The notes beneath the pieces are model-generated. The model worked only from the letters and a program-made list of their open reading frames with translations, ran no database searches and was not told the origin of the DNA. From Floricoccus penangensis (GTDB lineage: Bacteria; Bacillota; Bacilli; Lactobacillales; Streptococcaceae), in assembly GCF_001832885.1 (NCBI RefSeq), contig NZ_MKIQ01000031.1:1-64000 (forward strand): a stretch of 64,000 nt of DNA, given 5' to 3'. Positions within the stretch are counted from its first letter, which is position 1. Every line of letters begins with the position of its first letter. Below, one piece after another: positions 1 to 9,409 of this stretch. Made by a program: the position numbers and the translations under genes.

Positions 1-181
1 ATCTACTTCAACATCTGGATCTACTTCAACATCTGGATCTACTACAAATTCTAAACCTAAAAAACAATTGCCAAGTACTGGCGAAGTATCTTCTTTATCT
101 TCTATTTTAATTGGTATTTTCTTAGTATTAGCTGGATTTGTAACTTCAAAATTAAATTTTAAAAACAAAGATGCAGAATAG
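1..181 (+). CDS. LPXTG surface protein, C-terminal fragment
   Basis: Open from the window edge in frame 2, ending TAG at 179-181, so only about 59 C-terminal residues are visible. They show a Ser/Thr/Gly-rich stalk (STSTSG repeated), a sortase motif LPSTGE, a hydrophobic stretch of about 20 residues and a short charged tail containing KNKD. This is the standard cell-wall sorting signal: sortase A cleaves between Thr and Gly and links the protein to peptidoglycan. The ligand or enzymatic function lies upstream of the window and cannot be inferred. A hairpin terminator follows. Confidence 0.85.
   Translation, partial: STSTSGSTSTSGSTTNSKPKKQLPSTGEVSSLSSILIGIFLVLAGFVTSKLNFKNKDAE
2..37 (+). repeat. 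18-bp tandem repeat in the surface-protein stalk
   Basis: Two identical consecutive copies of an 18-bp unit encode STSTSG; a third begins at 38 and diverges. More copies probably lie before the window. Low-complexity Ser/Thr stalks of this kind span the cell wall and often vary in copy number. Confidence 0.7.
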
Positions 182-262
182 GTAGATAATAGATGCTAAA
201 TAACTAAAATCATATCATCAAAAAATATGATTGATTCGTATCATTCATATTAAAAAAATTAT

Positions 263-296
263 AAAAGAGAACACTGCAAAAGCTGTGTTCTCTTTT
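263..296. terminator. Bidirectional hairpin terminator
   Basis: A 12-bp perfect stem (263-274 with 285-296) has an A-run on one side and a T-run on the other. It lies between two convergent genes and can end both the surface-protein transcript and the pepC transcript. Confidence 0.75.
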
Positions 297-371
297 AATT
301 TATCTGAAATTACCAACTATAAATTTCACTATATTATCAAAATCTATATAATTGGTTTAATTATTTCTTGA

Positions 372-1694
372 TTATGCTAATGCTCCCATTGGATCCCAAG
401 GTGCAAGTACACGTGGTTCTGCTTCATAAGCTTTTAACTCCTGTTCTGTAAGGAATTCTTTTCTTACAACGATTTGGTATGTATATTCACCCATCCAAGC
501 ATCGCTTGCTACGAAGTAACCTTTCGCACCAACCTTATCTCCCCATGAATTTTCAACTTTCCATTTTAGAGATTTACCATTTTCATCTAAGTCCACGCCT
601 GTTAATACCATTGCGTGTGTCATCAAAGATTCAGAGTAGTCTAAGCGACTTGCTTTAGTTTGAGTATATTCAAGATCAAGTGCTGTTTTGAAATCATAAA
701 CATCAAGTGCCATAATTCCTTCTTTACGATTTGATACTTGACCAACATCACAACCGAACCATACAGTTTCACCTTGTTGCATTTGAGCAATAGCAAGTTC
801 TTTGAATCGATCCATTTCAACATTTAAGTGACGAACATCGCGAGCACCTGCAACATTACCTAGAAACTCAACAGTGTAGCTTTGGTTATAAGGTTTATCT
901 TCTGTAGGTGCATTGATGATACTCACATATTCATTAAGGTCAACACCAACAAATTTATCATAAAATTCTTTAGGAGAAACTCCTTCAACTTTATGGAATT
1001 CATTGTCTTTATCACGATATTCAAAATCAAATTTTTGTGGTGGTAAACCAAGATTTGCTGCTAAAAGATTGAATACTTCTTGTAGTAATTCTTCTTTTTT
1101 AGCTTGAGTATCCCCACCATCACGCGCTACTTGACGTAAAATTTCAGCATCTTGACGTAATAATTTGTTTAAATATGTATTTAATTCTCCTGAAGCACTT
1201 GATGAAACAGACTCAGGGTAAATATCTTTTGGAACTACACCATATTTTTGGAAGATAGCAACGATCATATCCCATTGTCCACCATCTTGTTGAGGTGTAT
1301 CAAGAAGGAATTTAACCTTACGGTCAGTTAAATCTTCTGCTTCAGTAGCCAAAATATTGTCAAAGAACCAGTTAGATTTTTCATATTTATCCCAGAAGAA
1401 TGTATATGCTTGAGATAATTCAAAGTTTTCAAGTTTGAATTCAGTCAAGATTTTATGACGGAAAGTGTTCAATGCAGCAAACATCCAACAACGGCCACTT
1501 TGTTTTTGGTTAGTAACAGCATCATTAGTTAAATCAATAGAGAATACTGGTTGGTTATTAACCTTTCCAGCGCGTGTTTCTAATGATTTAAGGAAACCAT
1601 TGCTAGTAATAGCATTTTCAACAGCTTGATACTTCACATTTGAAGAATAGTTGTCATATAATTTTGCAGTAAAATCCTGAGTTAATTCAGTCAT
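372..1694 (-). CDS. pepC: Aminopeptidase C (bleomycin-hydrolase family)
   Basis: 440 residues, the usual size for lactic acid bacterial PepC, a cytoplasmic cysteine aminopeptidase that removes N-terminal residues during peptide use. The papain-type active site is visible: QSGRCW with the catalytic Cys near residue 69, THAMVLTG with the His near 362, and VENSWG with the Asn near 383. The C-terminus ends in ALA, consistent with the family's tail that occupies the active-site cleft. The start has an AAGGAG site about 7 nt upstream. It is monocistronic, with a promoter-like TATAAT at 1760-1765 and a strong hairpin in the 5' leader. Confidence 0.95.
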   Translation of the reverse strand: MTELTQDFTAKLYDNYSSNVKYQAVENAITSNGFLKSLETRAGKVNNQPVFSIDLTNDAVTNQKQSGRCWMFAALNTFRHKILTEFKLENFELSQAYTFFWDKYEKSNWFFDNILATEAEDLTDRKVKFLLDTPQQDGGQWDMIVAIFQKYGVVPKDIYPESVSSSASGELNTYLNKLLRQDAEILRQVARDGGDTQAKKEELLQEVFNLLAANLGLPPQKFDFEYRDKDNEFHKVEGVSPKEFYDKFVGVDLNEYVSIINAPTEDKPYNQSYTVEFLGNVAGARDVRHLNVEMDRFKELAIAQMQQGETVWFGCDVGQVSNRKEGIMALDVYDFKTALDLEYTQTKASRLDYSESLMTHAMVLTGVDLDENGKSLKWKVENSWGDKVGAKGYFVASDAWMGEYTYQIVVRKEFLTEQELKAYEAEPRVLAPWDPMGALA

Positions 1695-1720
1695 TATTAT
1701 CTCCTTATTATTGTAAAATT

Positions 1721-1749
1721 AATACTTTCTAAATATTTAGAAAAGTATT
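1721..1749 (-). promoter_or_regulatory. Long hairpin in the pepC 5' leader
   Basis: Arms 1721-1734 and 1735-1749 form an almost perfect inverted repeat with a single bulged base. It lies between the putative -10 (TATAAT, 1760-1765 on the minus strand) and the ribosome binding site, so it would be at the extreme 5' end of the mRNA. Such hairpins often stabilise transcripts; an operator role is also possible. Confidence 0.5.
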
Positions 1750-2001
1750 CACAAAGAATATTATACTCCTTTCAAAATAAAAAATACAGCTAAACTGTAC
1801 TTTTTATTCTAATAATCTAAAATTTTATAATCTGTAAGTAGTTATAGAGTTTACTTATATAGTATAGTTGATTAAAATAGAAATACCTTTGTTTTACTAC
1901 TCTGTCGATTACACTTAAATAAGCAAGCTTATTAGTATAAATCGCAACGATGTATTAATCTATTTTTAAGCGACTATATAAAAGACTTTTTTACCAAAAT
2001 C
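1750..2001. other. AT-rich intergenic region between nadD and pepC
   Basis: Contains the pepC promoter region and a weak inverted repeat (AATAAG/CTTATT, about 1917-1932) that could end the nad operon transcript. No ORF with a plausible start was found. Confidence 0.4.
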
Positions 2002-2580
2002 TTATTCATCCTTATAAAGATTATTCTCTTTAATATAAGAGATGAGCTTGTCTGATATTATAAAATTAGGAACCAGTCCTTCACTTATTTCTTTCCTAAT
2101 AAATGTTGATGAGATATCCATGAAAGGTAGATCAACCCATGTAACTGGATATTGTGAGATTAATGTTTCATCTTTACTTCGACGAACTGCTATGAAATCA
2201 ACCATTTCCATTAGTTCATCAATTTTATACCACTTGGGTAAATACTCTACCATATCCTGGCCAATGATGAAATAATATTTTATCGTTGGATTTTTTTCTT
2301 TTAAAAGCTTCATTGTGTCATGTGAGTAAGAAATACCACCACGCTCAATCTCAATCATTTCGATTCCTAGATCAGGATAATCTTCTAAGGCTAATTCAAG
2401 CATATCAAGACGATATTTTGCATCAATTGTTTTCTTTTTATCAACATGTGGTGGGTTTGCTTCTGGCATAAGTAAGACTTTATCAAGTTTCAACTTCTGC
2501 CTAACCTGGTCAGCAATAAATAGGTGAGCATTATGAACTGGATTAAAATTTCCACCCAAAATTCCGATTCTTTCTACCAT
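2002..2580 (-). CDS. nadD: Nicotinate-nucleotide adenylyltransferase
   Basis: 192 residues. Adenylates nicotinate mononucleotide to deamido-NAD, the step between PncB and NadE. The nucleotidyltransferase motif GGNFNPVHNAH sits at the N-terminus, with KYYFIIGQDM in the middle and ISSTFIRKEI near the end, matching the (H/T)xGH and ISSTxxR motifs of NadD. The open frame extends to 2604, but that ATG lacks a ribosome binding site. The ATG at 2580 follows GGAAATAATAAT and lies 4 nt after the nadE stop, so I chose it. It is the last gene of pncB-nadE-nadD, so all three steps from nicotinate to NAD are co-transcribed. Confidence 0.9.
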   Translation of the reverse strand: MVERIGILGGNFNPVHNAHLFIADQVRQKLKLDKVLLMPEANPPHVDKKKTIDAKYRLDMLELALEDYPDLGIEMIEIERGGISYSHDTMKLLKEKNPTIKYYFIIGQDMVEYLPKWYKIDELMEMVDFIAVRRSKDETLISQYPVTWVDLPFMDISSTFIRKEISEGLVPNFIISDKLISYIKENNLYKDE

Positions 2581-2584
2581 ATTA

Positions 2585-3409
2585 TTATTTCCAAAAATCA
2601 TCAAAAACGGTAATAGGCAAGTGACGTTTATGTTGTCCTTTTTTCCACCAATTTTCTATTATTTCTTGTGCTTTAGGACTTACTTTTTTTCCTTCAGTAT
2701 AATCATCAATTTCTTGATAAGTGACACCTAAAGCAACTTCATCAGCAAGACCAGGTTTACCATCTTCAAGGTCTGCTGTTGGTACTTTTTCATAAAGTGA
2801 TTTGTCAGCACCTAAATATTCAAGTAACGCTTTTCCCTGTCTCTTATTGAGACGGAAAAGAGGTAAAATATCAGCCCCTCCATCACCAAATTTAGTGAAG
2901 AAACCTGTAATATTTTCAGCAGCATGATCTGTACCCACAACTGCGCCAGCCTTTTGACCTGCAATAGCATATTGAGTAATCATTCTTTGGCGAGCCTTGA
3001 TATTTCCTTTTACAAAGTCTGAAACCTCTACTCCAGCTTGAGCTAATGCTTCAACTTCTCCATCAACGGCTGCCTTAATATTTACAGTATATAGAATGTC
3101 TGGCTTAATAAATTCCAATGCTTTTTGAGCATCATCTTCATCAGCTTGAACACCATAAGGCAATCGAATTGCTATAAATTGATAGCTATCATCTCCCGTT
3201 TCTTCTCTCATTTCCTCAATCGCCATCTGCGATAAACGACCAGCAAGAGTTGAGTCCTGACCTCCTGAAATCCCTAAAACTAAAGTTTTCAAAAACGAAT
3301 TTTTCCTCAAATAATCCTTTAAGAAATCAACCGATTTTCTCACTTCTTCTGCAGCATCTATTTGAGCTTTCACACCTAATTCTTTAATAATATCATCTTG
3401 TAAAGTCAT
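2585..3409 (-). CDS. nadE: NH3-dependent NAD+ synthetase
   Basis: 274 residues, the typical size of the ammonia-dependent form without a glutaminase domain. The PP-loop motif [12 protein letters not shown] is near residues 45-55, and [22 protein letters not shown] in the middle is the NadE signature. The enzyme amidates deamido-NAD to NAD using ATP. The start at 3409 is preceded by AAAGGAATACTAAA; the open frame runs seven codons further upstream without a better site. The start overlaps the end of pncB by a few bases upstream of its own first codon, indicating translational coupling. Confidence 0.95.
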   Translation of the reverse strand: MTLQDDIIKELGVKAQIDAAEEVRKSVDFLKDYLRKNSFLKTLVLGISGGQDSTLAGRLSQMAIEEMREETGDDSYQFIAIRLPYGVQADEDDAQKALEFIKPDILYTVNIKAAVDGEVEALAQAGVEVSDFVKGNIKARQRMITQYAIAGQKAGAVVGTDHAAENITGFFTKFGDGGADILPLFRLNKRQGKALLEYLGADKSLYEKVPTADLEDGKPGLADEVALGVTYQEIDDYTEGKKVSPKAQEIIENWWKKGQHKRHLPITVFDDFWK

Positions 3410-3410
3410 T

Positions 3411-4871
3411 TTAGTATTCCTTTCCAACACTTTTTCTCACCTTATCGATGAGTTTCATCTTGTTATCCCAGACCTCTTTTGATAAATCAACTGGGTAATC
3501 TTGTGGATTTAATAATCTCTTGTATTCATCCCATAGCTGATCCAGTTCATGAGCGGCATATTCTTTTACTTCTTTGAGACTTGGTATTTTATATACTAAT
3601 TTACCATTCTCATAAATTGGAATTAATAAAGGAACAGCATCAAAATCCTTAACAACTTTATTAATATATGTATAAGTTGGATGGAGCATATAAATTTCAT
3701 CAAGAGATTTTACATCTTCATCAAACTCTGTAATGTAGTCCCCTTCTGATTTACCCTTAGCACGGCTTGTAATTCTCCATACTTGTTTTTTACCAGGAGT
3801 TGATACTTTTTCTGCATTGTTAGAAAGTTTAATTCTATCAGTCATTTGTCCATTCTCATCTTCAAAAGATACAAGCTTATAGACTGCTCCAAGAGCAGGT
3901 TGATCATAGGAAGTTATTAACTTAGTTCCCACTCCCCACACATCAATCTTTGCATGTTGCATCTTAAGATTAAGGATAGTATTTTCATCTAAATCATTTG
4001 AAGCATAAATTTTAGCATCAGGAAATCCTGCTTCATCAAGTTGTTCGCGTACTTTTTTTGAAATATAAGCCATATCACCCGAGTCAATACGAACACCTAG
4101 GAAATTGATTTTATCACCCATTTCACGCGCTACTTGTATTGCTGCTGGAACTCCAATTTTCAAGGTATCAAAAGTATCAACTAAGAATACACAATCTTTA
4201 TGAGTTTTTGCATATGCAGTAAAAGCATCATGGTCATTTCCGTAAGCCTGCACAAGTGAATGAGCGTGAGTACCACTGATTGGAATACCAAAAAGTTTAC
4301 CAGCTCGAACATTACTCGTTGCATCTGCACCACCAATAACTGCTGCGCGTGCTCCCCAAAGAGCCGCATCCATCTCTTGAGCTCGACGAGTACCAAATTC
4401 AAGCAATGGATCATCTCCAATTACAGACTTAACTCTTGCTGCTTTTGTAGCAATAAGTGTCTGGAAATTAATAATGTTTAATACGGCAGTCTCAATAAGT
4501 TGACATTGGGCAATTGGACCCTCTACTTGAAATATTGGTTCATTTGCAAATACTAAGTCACCTTCACGTGCGCTGTTGACATTACAAGTAAATTCCATAT
4601 TTTTTAAATAAGTAAGAAAATCTTCAGGATAATCTAAGCTTCTTAAATATTCGATATCACTATCTGTAAATTTAAGATTATTAAGGTAATCAATAACTCT
4701 TTCCAAGCCTGCAAAGACAGCATATCCATTATCAAAAGGCATATTTCTGAAATATACTTCAAAAACTGCTTTCTTTTCTGATATTCCCATTTCAAAATAT
4801 GTTTGCATCATATTAATTTGATATAAATCTGTGTGTAAAGTTAGACTATCATCACGACTAGCTGAATACAT
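3411..4871 (-). CDS. pncB: Nicotinate phosphoribosyltransferase
   Basis: 486 residues. Converts nicotinate and PRPP to nicotinate mononucleotide, the entry point of NAD salvage. Features of the family: [13 protein letters not shown] near the N-terminus, the EFGTRRAQ and ISGTHAHS motifs, and [10 protein letters not shown] and RIDSGDM further on. The track-length frame begins at 4928, but the ATG at 4871 is preceded by AGGAGAAAATAT and gives the usual N-terminus ([18 protein letters not shown]). It heads the pncB-nadE-nadD operon. Confidence 0.95.
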   Translation of the reverse strand: MYSASRDDSLTLHTDLYQINMMQTYFEMGISEKKAVFEVYFRNMPFDNGYAVFAGLERVIDYLNNLKFTDSDIEYLRSLDYPEDFLTYLKNMEFTCNVNSAREGDLVFANEPIFQVEGPIAQCQLIETAVLNIINFQTLIATKAARVKSVIGDDPLLEFGTRRAQEMDAALWGARAAVIGGADATSNVRAGKLFGIPISGTHAHSLVQAYGNDHDAFTAYAKTHKDCVFLVDTFDTLKIGVPAAIQVAREMGDKINFLGVRIDSGDMAYISKKVREQLDEAGFPDAKIYASNDLDENTILNLKMQHAKIDVWGVGTKLITSYDQPALGAVYKLVSFEDENGQMTDRIKLSNNAEKVSTPGKKQVWRITSRAKGKSEGDYITEFDEDVKSLDEIYMLHPTYTYINKVVKDFDAVPLLIPIYENGKLVYKIPSLKEVKEYAAHELDQLWDEYKRLLNPQDYPVDLSKEVWDNKMKLIDKVRKSVGKEY

Positions 4872-4974
4872 ATATTTTCTCCTATCCCTCAAAGGGGTAC
4901 TATAAATTATAAATGTAGAAATTTTCACAATAATATTATACCCTTTTTATATAATTTATTCTATTTTTAGAAAT

Positions 4975-4997
4975 TAAAAAACAAGCCGGAGCCTGTT
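4975..4997 (-). terminator. Terminator after mtnN
   Basis: On the minus strand AACAGGC-TCCG-GCTTGTT is followed at once by TTTT, a 7-bp stem with one G-U pair. It starts just past the mtnN stop codon and closes the glmU-nudix-macP-mtnN operon. Confidence 0.75.
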
Positions 4998-4998
4998 T

Positions 4999-5679
4999 CT
5001 ATTGCATTTTTTTTAAAAGATTAATGATGATTTGTGCAGATTTTTTACCTGCATCAATAATGAATTCATCAAAAGATACATTTGCATTCCCGTCGGCTGT
5101 ATCGCTTATAGCACGAAGTACAACAAATGGTTTGTTTAAACTGTGAGCTGCTTGAGCAATACTTGCTCCTTCCATCTCTACAGCTAATACATCAGGAAAA
5201 TGTTCTTTAATCTGAGCAATTCTAGCATCACTAGAAATAAACGAATCACCACTGGTTATTAGTCCTACTTTAGCATCTTCAATTACTTTTTTAAGCTCAG
5301 ATACAAAGTACTTGCTTGACTCATAATATAATTCTTGTCCAGCCATCTGACCATATTTATAACCAAATGCGGTTACATCGACATCGTTATATGCAAGTCG
5401 ATTTGCAATAACAAGATCACCTACTGAAAGACCAGCACCAACTCCTCCAGCAGAGCCAGTATTAATAATTGCATCCACATTGAATCTATCAACAAGCATA
5501 CCAACAGCTAGTGCACTCATTACTTTACCAATTCCTGATTTCACAAGCACAACTTCATGACGTCCAATAATTCCTTCATAATAAACGTTTCCATGTACTA
5601 ATTCTTTTTTTGTTTCTTCTAAATTTTCAACTAAGAGGCGAAGTTCTTCGTCCATAGCGGCAATAATTCCGATTTTCAC
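4999..5679 (-). CDS. mtnN: 5'-methylthioadenosine/S-adenosylhomocysteine nucleosidase
   Basis: 226 residues. Cleaves MTA and SAH to adenine and the thioribose, recycling the products of SAM-dependent reactions and feeding LuxS. Family motifs seen: KIGIIAAMDEE at the N-terminus, NTGSAGG and VVEMEGAS-like VEMEGASIAQ, and RAISDTADG near the end with the catalytic Asp. I chose a GTG start at 5679 (VKIGIIAAM) because TAGGAG lies 8 nt upstream and it matches the family N-terminus; the open frame extends to 5751 without a site. It is 11 nt downstream of the macP-like gene. Confidence 0.93.
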   Translation of the reverse strand: MKIGIIAAMDEELRLLVENLEETKKELVHGNVYYEGIIGRHEVVLVKSGIGKVMSALAVGMLVDRFNVDAIINTGSAGGVGAGLSVGDLVIANRLAYNDVDVTAFGYKYGQMAGQELYYESSKYFVSELKKVIEDAKVGLITSGDSFISSDARIAQIKEHFPDVLAVEMEGASIAQAAHSLNKPFVVLRAISDTADGNANVSFDEFIIDAGKKSAQIIINLLKKMQ

Positions 5680-5690
5680 GATTTTTTCTC

Positions 5691-5963
5691 CTATAATTTT
5701 AATACAGCAAAGACTAAGGCAATAATTAATAAGACCAGAATAATAATCCATTTATTCATACTCTTATCTCGCTCATCACGCTTTGCGTTTTCAATACGAC
5801 GACTCTTATTAACCTGATTCTTTTGTAGCTTTTGCTCCAACTTATCATATTTTTTTATAAGTTTTGTGTCGTCCATCATTTCATCTTTTATTCGGCGGTC
5901 GAGATATTTCTCATCATCCTTGTATTTCTCCAAGATTTCATCCGTCAAAATTGGTTTAGGCAT
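5691..5963 (-). CDS. macP: MacP-like accessory protein of cell-wall synthase
   Basis: 90 residues: a charged cytoplasmic N-terminus beginning MPKPILTDEIL and one transmembrane helix at about residues 70-88. Start motif (G/P)KPxLTDE, a Thr near residue 33 in a DDTK context, the KxRRIENxKRxE segment and the position between a Nudix gene and mtnN match streptococcal MacP. That protein activates the bifunctional penicillin-binding protein PBP2a and is phosphorylated by the Ser/Thr kinase StkP. The pneumococcal phosphosite is, from memory, Thr32, so Thr33 here may be equivalent. The assignment rests on synteny plus short motifs. Confidence 0.75.
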   Translation of the reverse strand: MPKPILTDEILEKYKDDEKYLDRRIKDEMMDDTKLIKKYDKLEQKLQKNQVNKSRRIENAKRDERDKSMNKWIIILVLLIIALVFAVLKL

Positions 5964-5989
5964 TTTATTATACCCCTTTACAAACTAAT

Positions 5990-6550
5990 TTATTTTTTAT
6001 TGTTCAATTCCCAGTATTGAATTGCTATTATTGTTTTTGCATCAGCAATTTCTCCACTTGCAATTAAAGCCTTACATTCATCTAAAGTAAATTGTCCGAC
6101 TTCCAACACTTCATCATCATCTTGCGGTCTAGGATTTTCGACTTTTACAAGATTATCAATATAGTAAAGGTAAATCTTTTCGTTACAGAATCCCGGTGCA
6201 GTATAAAACTCAGATATCAATTCAATGTTTTCAGATGTATATCCTGTTTCTTCTTCAAGCTCACGCAATGCTGCTTCTTTAACATGATCTTTTTCTCCAG
6301 CTTCAAGTTTTCCTGCAGGAATTTCATAGATAACTTTTTCCAGAGCTTTACGGAATTGTCTAACAAGAATTATCTTATTATCAGCTGTGATTGGAATCAT
6401 AGAGACAGCACCTGGATGGAAGATTAATTCTCTTTTAGCTGTCCCAAGTCCTTGAGGCAATTCAACCTCATCAACTTTCACATCAATAATATGACCTTTA
6501 AAAATATCTTTACGATTTATTGTTTTTTCTTCAAAATCTTCAAATTTCAT
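5990..6550 (-). CDS. Nudix hydrolase, ADP-ribose pyrophosphatase type
   Basis: 186 residues. The Nudix box is complete (GKLEAGEKDHVKEAALRELEEETGY, the GX5EX7REUXEEXGU pattern at about residues 79-103). The surrounding sequence (KRELIFHPGAVSMIPI, RQFRKALEKVIYEIPAGKLE) is that of the NudF/ADP-ribose pyrophosphatase group, which hydrolyses ADP-ribose and related sugar nucleotides. It is 17 nt downstream of glmU and in one operon with macP and mtnN, the order seen in streptococci. Confidence 0.9.
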   Translation of the reverse strand: MKFEDFEEKTINRKDIFKGHIIDVKVDEVELPQGLGTAKRELIFHPGAVSMIPITADNKIILVRQFRKALEKVIYEIPAGKLEAGEKDHVKEAALRELEEETGYTSENIELISEFYTAPGFCNEKIYLYYIDNLVKVENPRPQDDDEVLEVGQFTLDECKALIASGEIADAKTIIAIQYWELNNKK

Positions 6551-6567
6551 CTAACAATCCAATCTAT

Positions 6568-7947
6568 TTAATCATCTAATTTTTTATAATGCGGAAGTTT
6601 TTTAGCTCGTCCAATCTTATCAGTCTGGCGAGCACGCCCAATTGCTACTGCATCATCTGGAATATCTGAAGTAATTGTAGAGCCTGCTGCAGTTAGAGCA
6701 TTCTTACCAATATGAAGAGGCGCTATTAAAGTCGAATTACTTCCCACAAAAGCATGATCTTCAATTTCAGTATGGAATTTATTTTGACCATCATAATTTA
6801 CTGTTATGGTACCAGCACCAAAGTTCACATCTTCTCCAACAGTAGCGTTTCCAATATAAGTCAGATGACCTGCCTTAGTATTTGCTCCAAGTGTTGAACC
6901 TTTAATTTCAACAAAGTTACCTACATGCACATTTTCGTGTAGGATTGTTTGAGGGCGAAGATGTCCGTAAGGTCCAATATTTGATCCCTTCTCCATAATA
7001 CTTGATTCTACTGTTGAGTTACGAACTTCAACATTTGAATGAAGTGTAGAATCTTCAATACGACTACCGCTTGTGATGACTACTCCACTCTTAATTGTCG
7101 TTTTCCCTTTTATTACAACATTTCCTTCAATAAAAGCATCTGGTGCAATTTCAACATCTGCATCTATATAAGTTGTTTCTGGATCAATTAAGGTCACACC
7201 ATTTACCATATGATTATGGTTGATACGCGCCCTCATTGATTTTTCAGCTTGAGAAAGAGCTACACGGTCATTAACACCTAGACTTTCTTCAAAATCATCA
7301 AGTGAATAAGCACATACTTTTTGACCAGCTTTTTTGAAAATCTCAATAACATCAGTAAGATAATATTCACCTTGGTTATTATTGTTATTAATTTTTGTCA
7401 AAGCATCAAATAATGCTTTATTATCGAAAACATAAGTACCTGTATTAATTTCAGGGACTGATTTTTCTTCCTCACTAGCATCCTTTTGTTCAACAATCTT
7501 AGTAACTTGTCCACCTTCGCGAATGATGCGTCCATATCCTGTTGGATCTGGTGCAATTGCAGTTAAAATGGTTGCCGTTGCTCCTTCTGCTTCATGATAA
7601 GCAAAAAGTTTTTCAAGAGTATCTCCCGAGATTAATGGTGTATCTCCTGCAATTACAAGAGTTGTTCCTTCTTCTTTATCTAATAACGGAGCTACAATCT
7701 GTACGGCATGTCCTGTTCCTAATTGTTCTTCTTGTTTAACAAACTCAGGTCCATCAGCTAAGCTAGCAAGGACATCATCAGAACGATGACCAACTACAAT
7801 TACTTCCTTATCAGGATTAAGAGCTAATACTGCCACTCTTACATGGTCTAACATAGTCTTTCCAGTAACCTTGTGTAAAACCTTTGGTAAATCAGATTTC
7901 ATACGTGTACCCTTACCAGCTGCTAAAATAATTGCATATTTTTTCAT
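6568..7947 (-). CDS. glmU: Bifunctional GlmU: UDP-GlcNAc pyrophosphorylase / GlcN-1-P acetyltransferase
   Basis: 459 residues, full length. The N-terminal uridyltransferase domain starts with [20 protein letters not shown] and contains EQLGTGHAV and LVIAGDTPL. The C-terminal left-handed beta-helix acetyltransferase domain (from about 250) shows hexapeptide repeats, [17 protein letters not shown] and [17 protein letters not shown]. It makes UDP-N-acetylglucosamine for peptidoglycan and cell-wall polymers. First gene of the operon with the Nudix gene, macP and mtnN; the link to a PBP2a activator fits cell-wall synthesis. Confidence 0.97.
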   Translation of the reverse strand: MKKYAIILAAGKGTRMKSDLPKVLHKVTGKTMLDHVRVAVLALNPDKEVIVVGHRSDDVLASLADGPEFVKQEEQLGTGHAVQIVAPLLDKEEGTTLVIAGDTPLISGDTLEKLFAYHEAEGATATILTAIAPDPTGYGRIIREGGQVTKIVEQKDASEEEKSVPEINTGTYVFDNKALFDALTKINNNNNQGEYYLTDVIEIFKKAGQKVCAYSLDDFEESLGVNDRVALSQAEKSMRARINHNHMVNGVTLIDPETTYIDADVEIAPDAFIEGNVVIKGKTTIKSGVVITSGSRIEDSTLHSNVEVRNSTVESSIMEKGSNIGPYGHLRPQTILHENVHVGNFVEIKGSTLGANTKAGHLTYIGNATVGEDVNFGAGTITVNYDGQNKFHTEIEDHAFVGSNSTLIAPLHIGKNALTAAGSTITSDIPDDAVAIGRARQTDKIGRAKKLPHYKKLDD

Positions 7948-8236
7948 TCGATATTCTCCATTACTTTATTATTATTCTGCACCTATTTTACCATAATAGA
8001 ACCGATTTTTCACATATGTAGTAATGTACCAATGAAACTGTATGTCTATATACATTATACCAATTATTAATGTGATAAAACTTACAGAATTGTAAGAGAT
8101 CCCCATGCATGAATATATATTTAATTATAAGTAATCTAAAACTGAAATTAGGTAAAAAACTTCGAAACAACTCCACTATTATTCGTAAAATCATTAAAAA
8201 CTTTACAGAACAGCAATATAATAAAAGTACACGACT
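7948..8236. other. Intergenic region upstream of glmU
   Basis: Holds the glmU promoter region (a minus-strand TAAAAT about 45 nt before the start) and about 200 bp with no supported gene. A 68-codon open frame at 7988-8194 on the minus strand has no ribosome binding site or recognisable motif and overlaps the promoter, so I did not call it. Confidence 0.4.
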
Positions 8237-8263
8237 AAAAAAGCAGGGAACTTTATCCCCCGC
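8237..8263 (-). terminator. Terminator of the unknown membrane-protein cassette
   Basis: On the minus strand an 8-bp stem GCGGGGGA/TTCCCTGC (two G-U pairs, loop TAAAG) is followed by TTTTTT. It ends the transcript of the genes at 8310-10658. Confidence 0.75.
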
Positions 8264-8309
8264 TCTAACCGTTTAAAATTTTACAAAAACAAATGTATAT
8301 TAAAAGTAT

Positions 8310-8670
8310 CTACTTTTTCTTTTTAGCCATTTTTTTTGGCTTTTCTTTTTCCATATTATTATTGGCTTTAAAAAGGTGAAATATGACATACCTTCTATAA
8401 TACTTGGAGTAATGAACACCCCCCCGAATCACTCGTGGGATCTTCGGCTATAAGTTCAGGAATACCTATCCCTAATCCATATAGAACTATACTACCAAAA
8501 AATGCAAAGAAGATCAGTAATACTCGTTGATACAGTATCATTGTTTCTCCCCATTCAAGTTCATATAAATAAGGTTTATCTGTAAATAAATTGGGTACTA
8601 TTTGTTCAGACTGTTCAAAACTTGCATTAAATAAATTTTTTCTTGTTTTCATATCAGTATTTTTCACCAT
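8310..8670 (-). pseudogene. Truncated or frameshifted paralogue of the 9828-10658 membrane protein
   Basis: The N-terminus (KNLFNASFEQSEQI) resembles that of the gene at 9828-10658 (IKLLNATFDQSTNL), followed by one transmembrane helix at about residues 46-68. The intact paralogue has 276 residues; here the frame stops after 91, just past a run of seven G on the minus strand (about 8418-8424). Shifting frame at that run continues the reading to a Lys-rich C-terminus (EKEKPKKMAKKKK, TAG at 8310-8312), directly before the terminator. I read this as a frameshifted and shortened copy; a genuine short protein of 91 residues is the alternative. Function unknown. Confidence 0.55.
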
Positions 8671-8688
8671 ATTTCCTAAGTAATGTGC

Positions 8689-9291
8689 CTACCAGCTTAT
8701 GTCAATATCTTCATGTAGTGTATCGTAGGGATTATTTTTAAGCTTTAAATTGCTATAATACCAGATATAATATGTATTTTCACCATATTTATAGTCTATT
8801 ACTTTTTCTACTTTCTGATCATCAATTTTTAAATTTTTGATATCAGGGTCTAATGTGACTCCTGATACTGGATATCTTTTTAATTCTTTATTACGTCCAT
8901 CCAAACGCACTGCTAGAACTGTTGAAATTTGCATTTCTTCTTTATCTAACTTAAATTCCGACTTATCTGTAATTTTATCTTTGCTAAAAACAACTTTTTC
9001 TTCATAAGATTTTTGAATTTTTTTATATAACTTTTTTCCATCAGCATCTGAAACGCTATAACTATGCATCTCTAATACATCATCATTATTGATCAACACA
9101 TCTATATCATTTCCGTTAGAAAACCTTGCTATAACTCTGTCATCAGATATTGCAGGATCATATAATTTGCTATCTTTTTTATAATCACTGTAATTTCCAG
9201 CTATATTAATATATATTGTATAAATAATGTATATTACTGCAATTACCACAAATAAAATAGTTAAAAATTTTTTATTTTTCTTTTTTTCCAT
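8689..9291 (-). CDS. Unknown single-pass membrane protein
   Basis: 200 residues: a Lys-rich start (MEKKKNKKF), one transmembrane helix at about 9-32 and a soluble extracellular domain ending NTYYIWYYSNLK. No family recognised. A GGAGAAAGTAA site precedes the ATG. Its C-terminal part (KIDDQKVEKVIDYKY...YYIWYY) is clearly similar to the fragment at 9410-9664, so two copies existed here. Together with the neighbouring membrane proteins it may form an immunity- or envelope-type cassette, but that is inference from architecture only. Confidence 0.6.
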   Translation of the reverse strand: MEKKKNKKFLTILFVVIAVIYIIYTIYINIAGNYSDYKKDSKLYDPAISDDRVIARFSNGNDIDVLINNDDVLEMHSYSVSDADGKKLYKKIQKSYEEKVVFSKDKITDKSEFKLDKEEMQISTVLAVRLDGRNKELKRYPVSGVTLDPDIKNLKIDDQKVEKVIDYKYGENTYYIWYYSNLKLKNNPYDTLHEDIDISW

Positions 9292-9409
9292 TTACTTTCT
9301 CCAAATAAAACTAGTACTTCTGATATGTTTAGCCTAAACAATATTCTTTCCTTCATCAAATATTCCCTATAAATTAAATCACCTAGTAGTATGGATTTTA
9401 ACTTTTGTA

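Noticed and set aside
6092-6427. 111-codon plus-strand frame over the Nudix gene.
   Set aside because: Antisense shadow of a gene with an intact Nudix box.
7988-8194. 68-codon minus-strand frame upstream of glmU.
   Set aside because: No ribosome binding site, no family, overlaps the glmU promoter.
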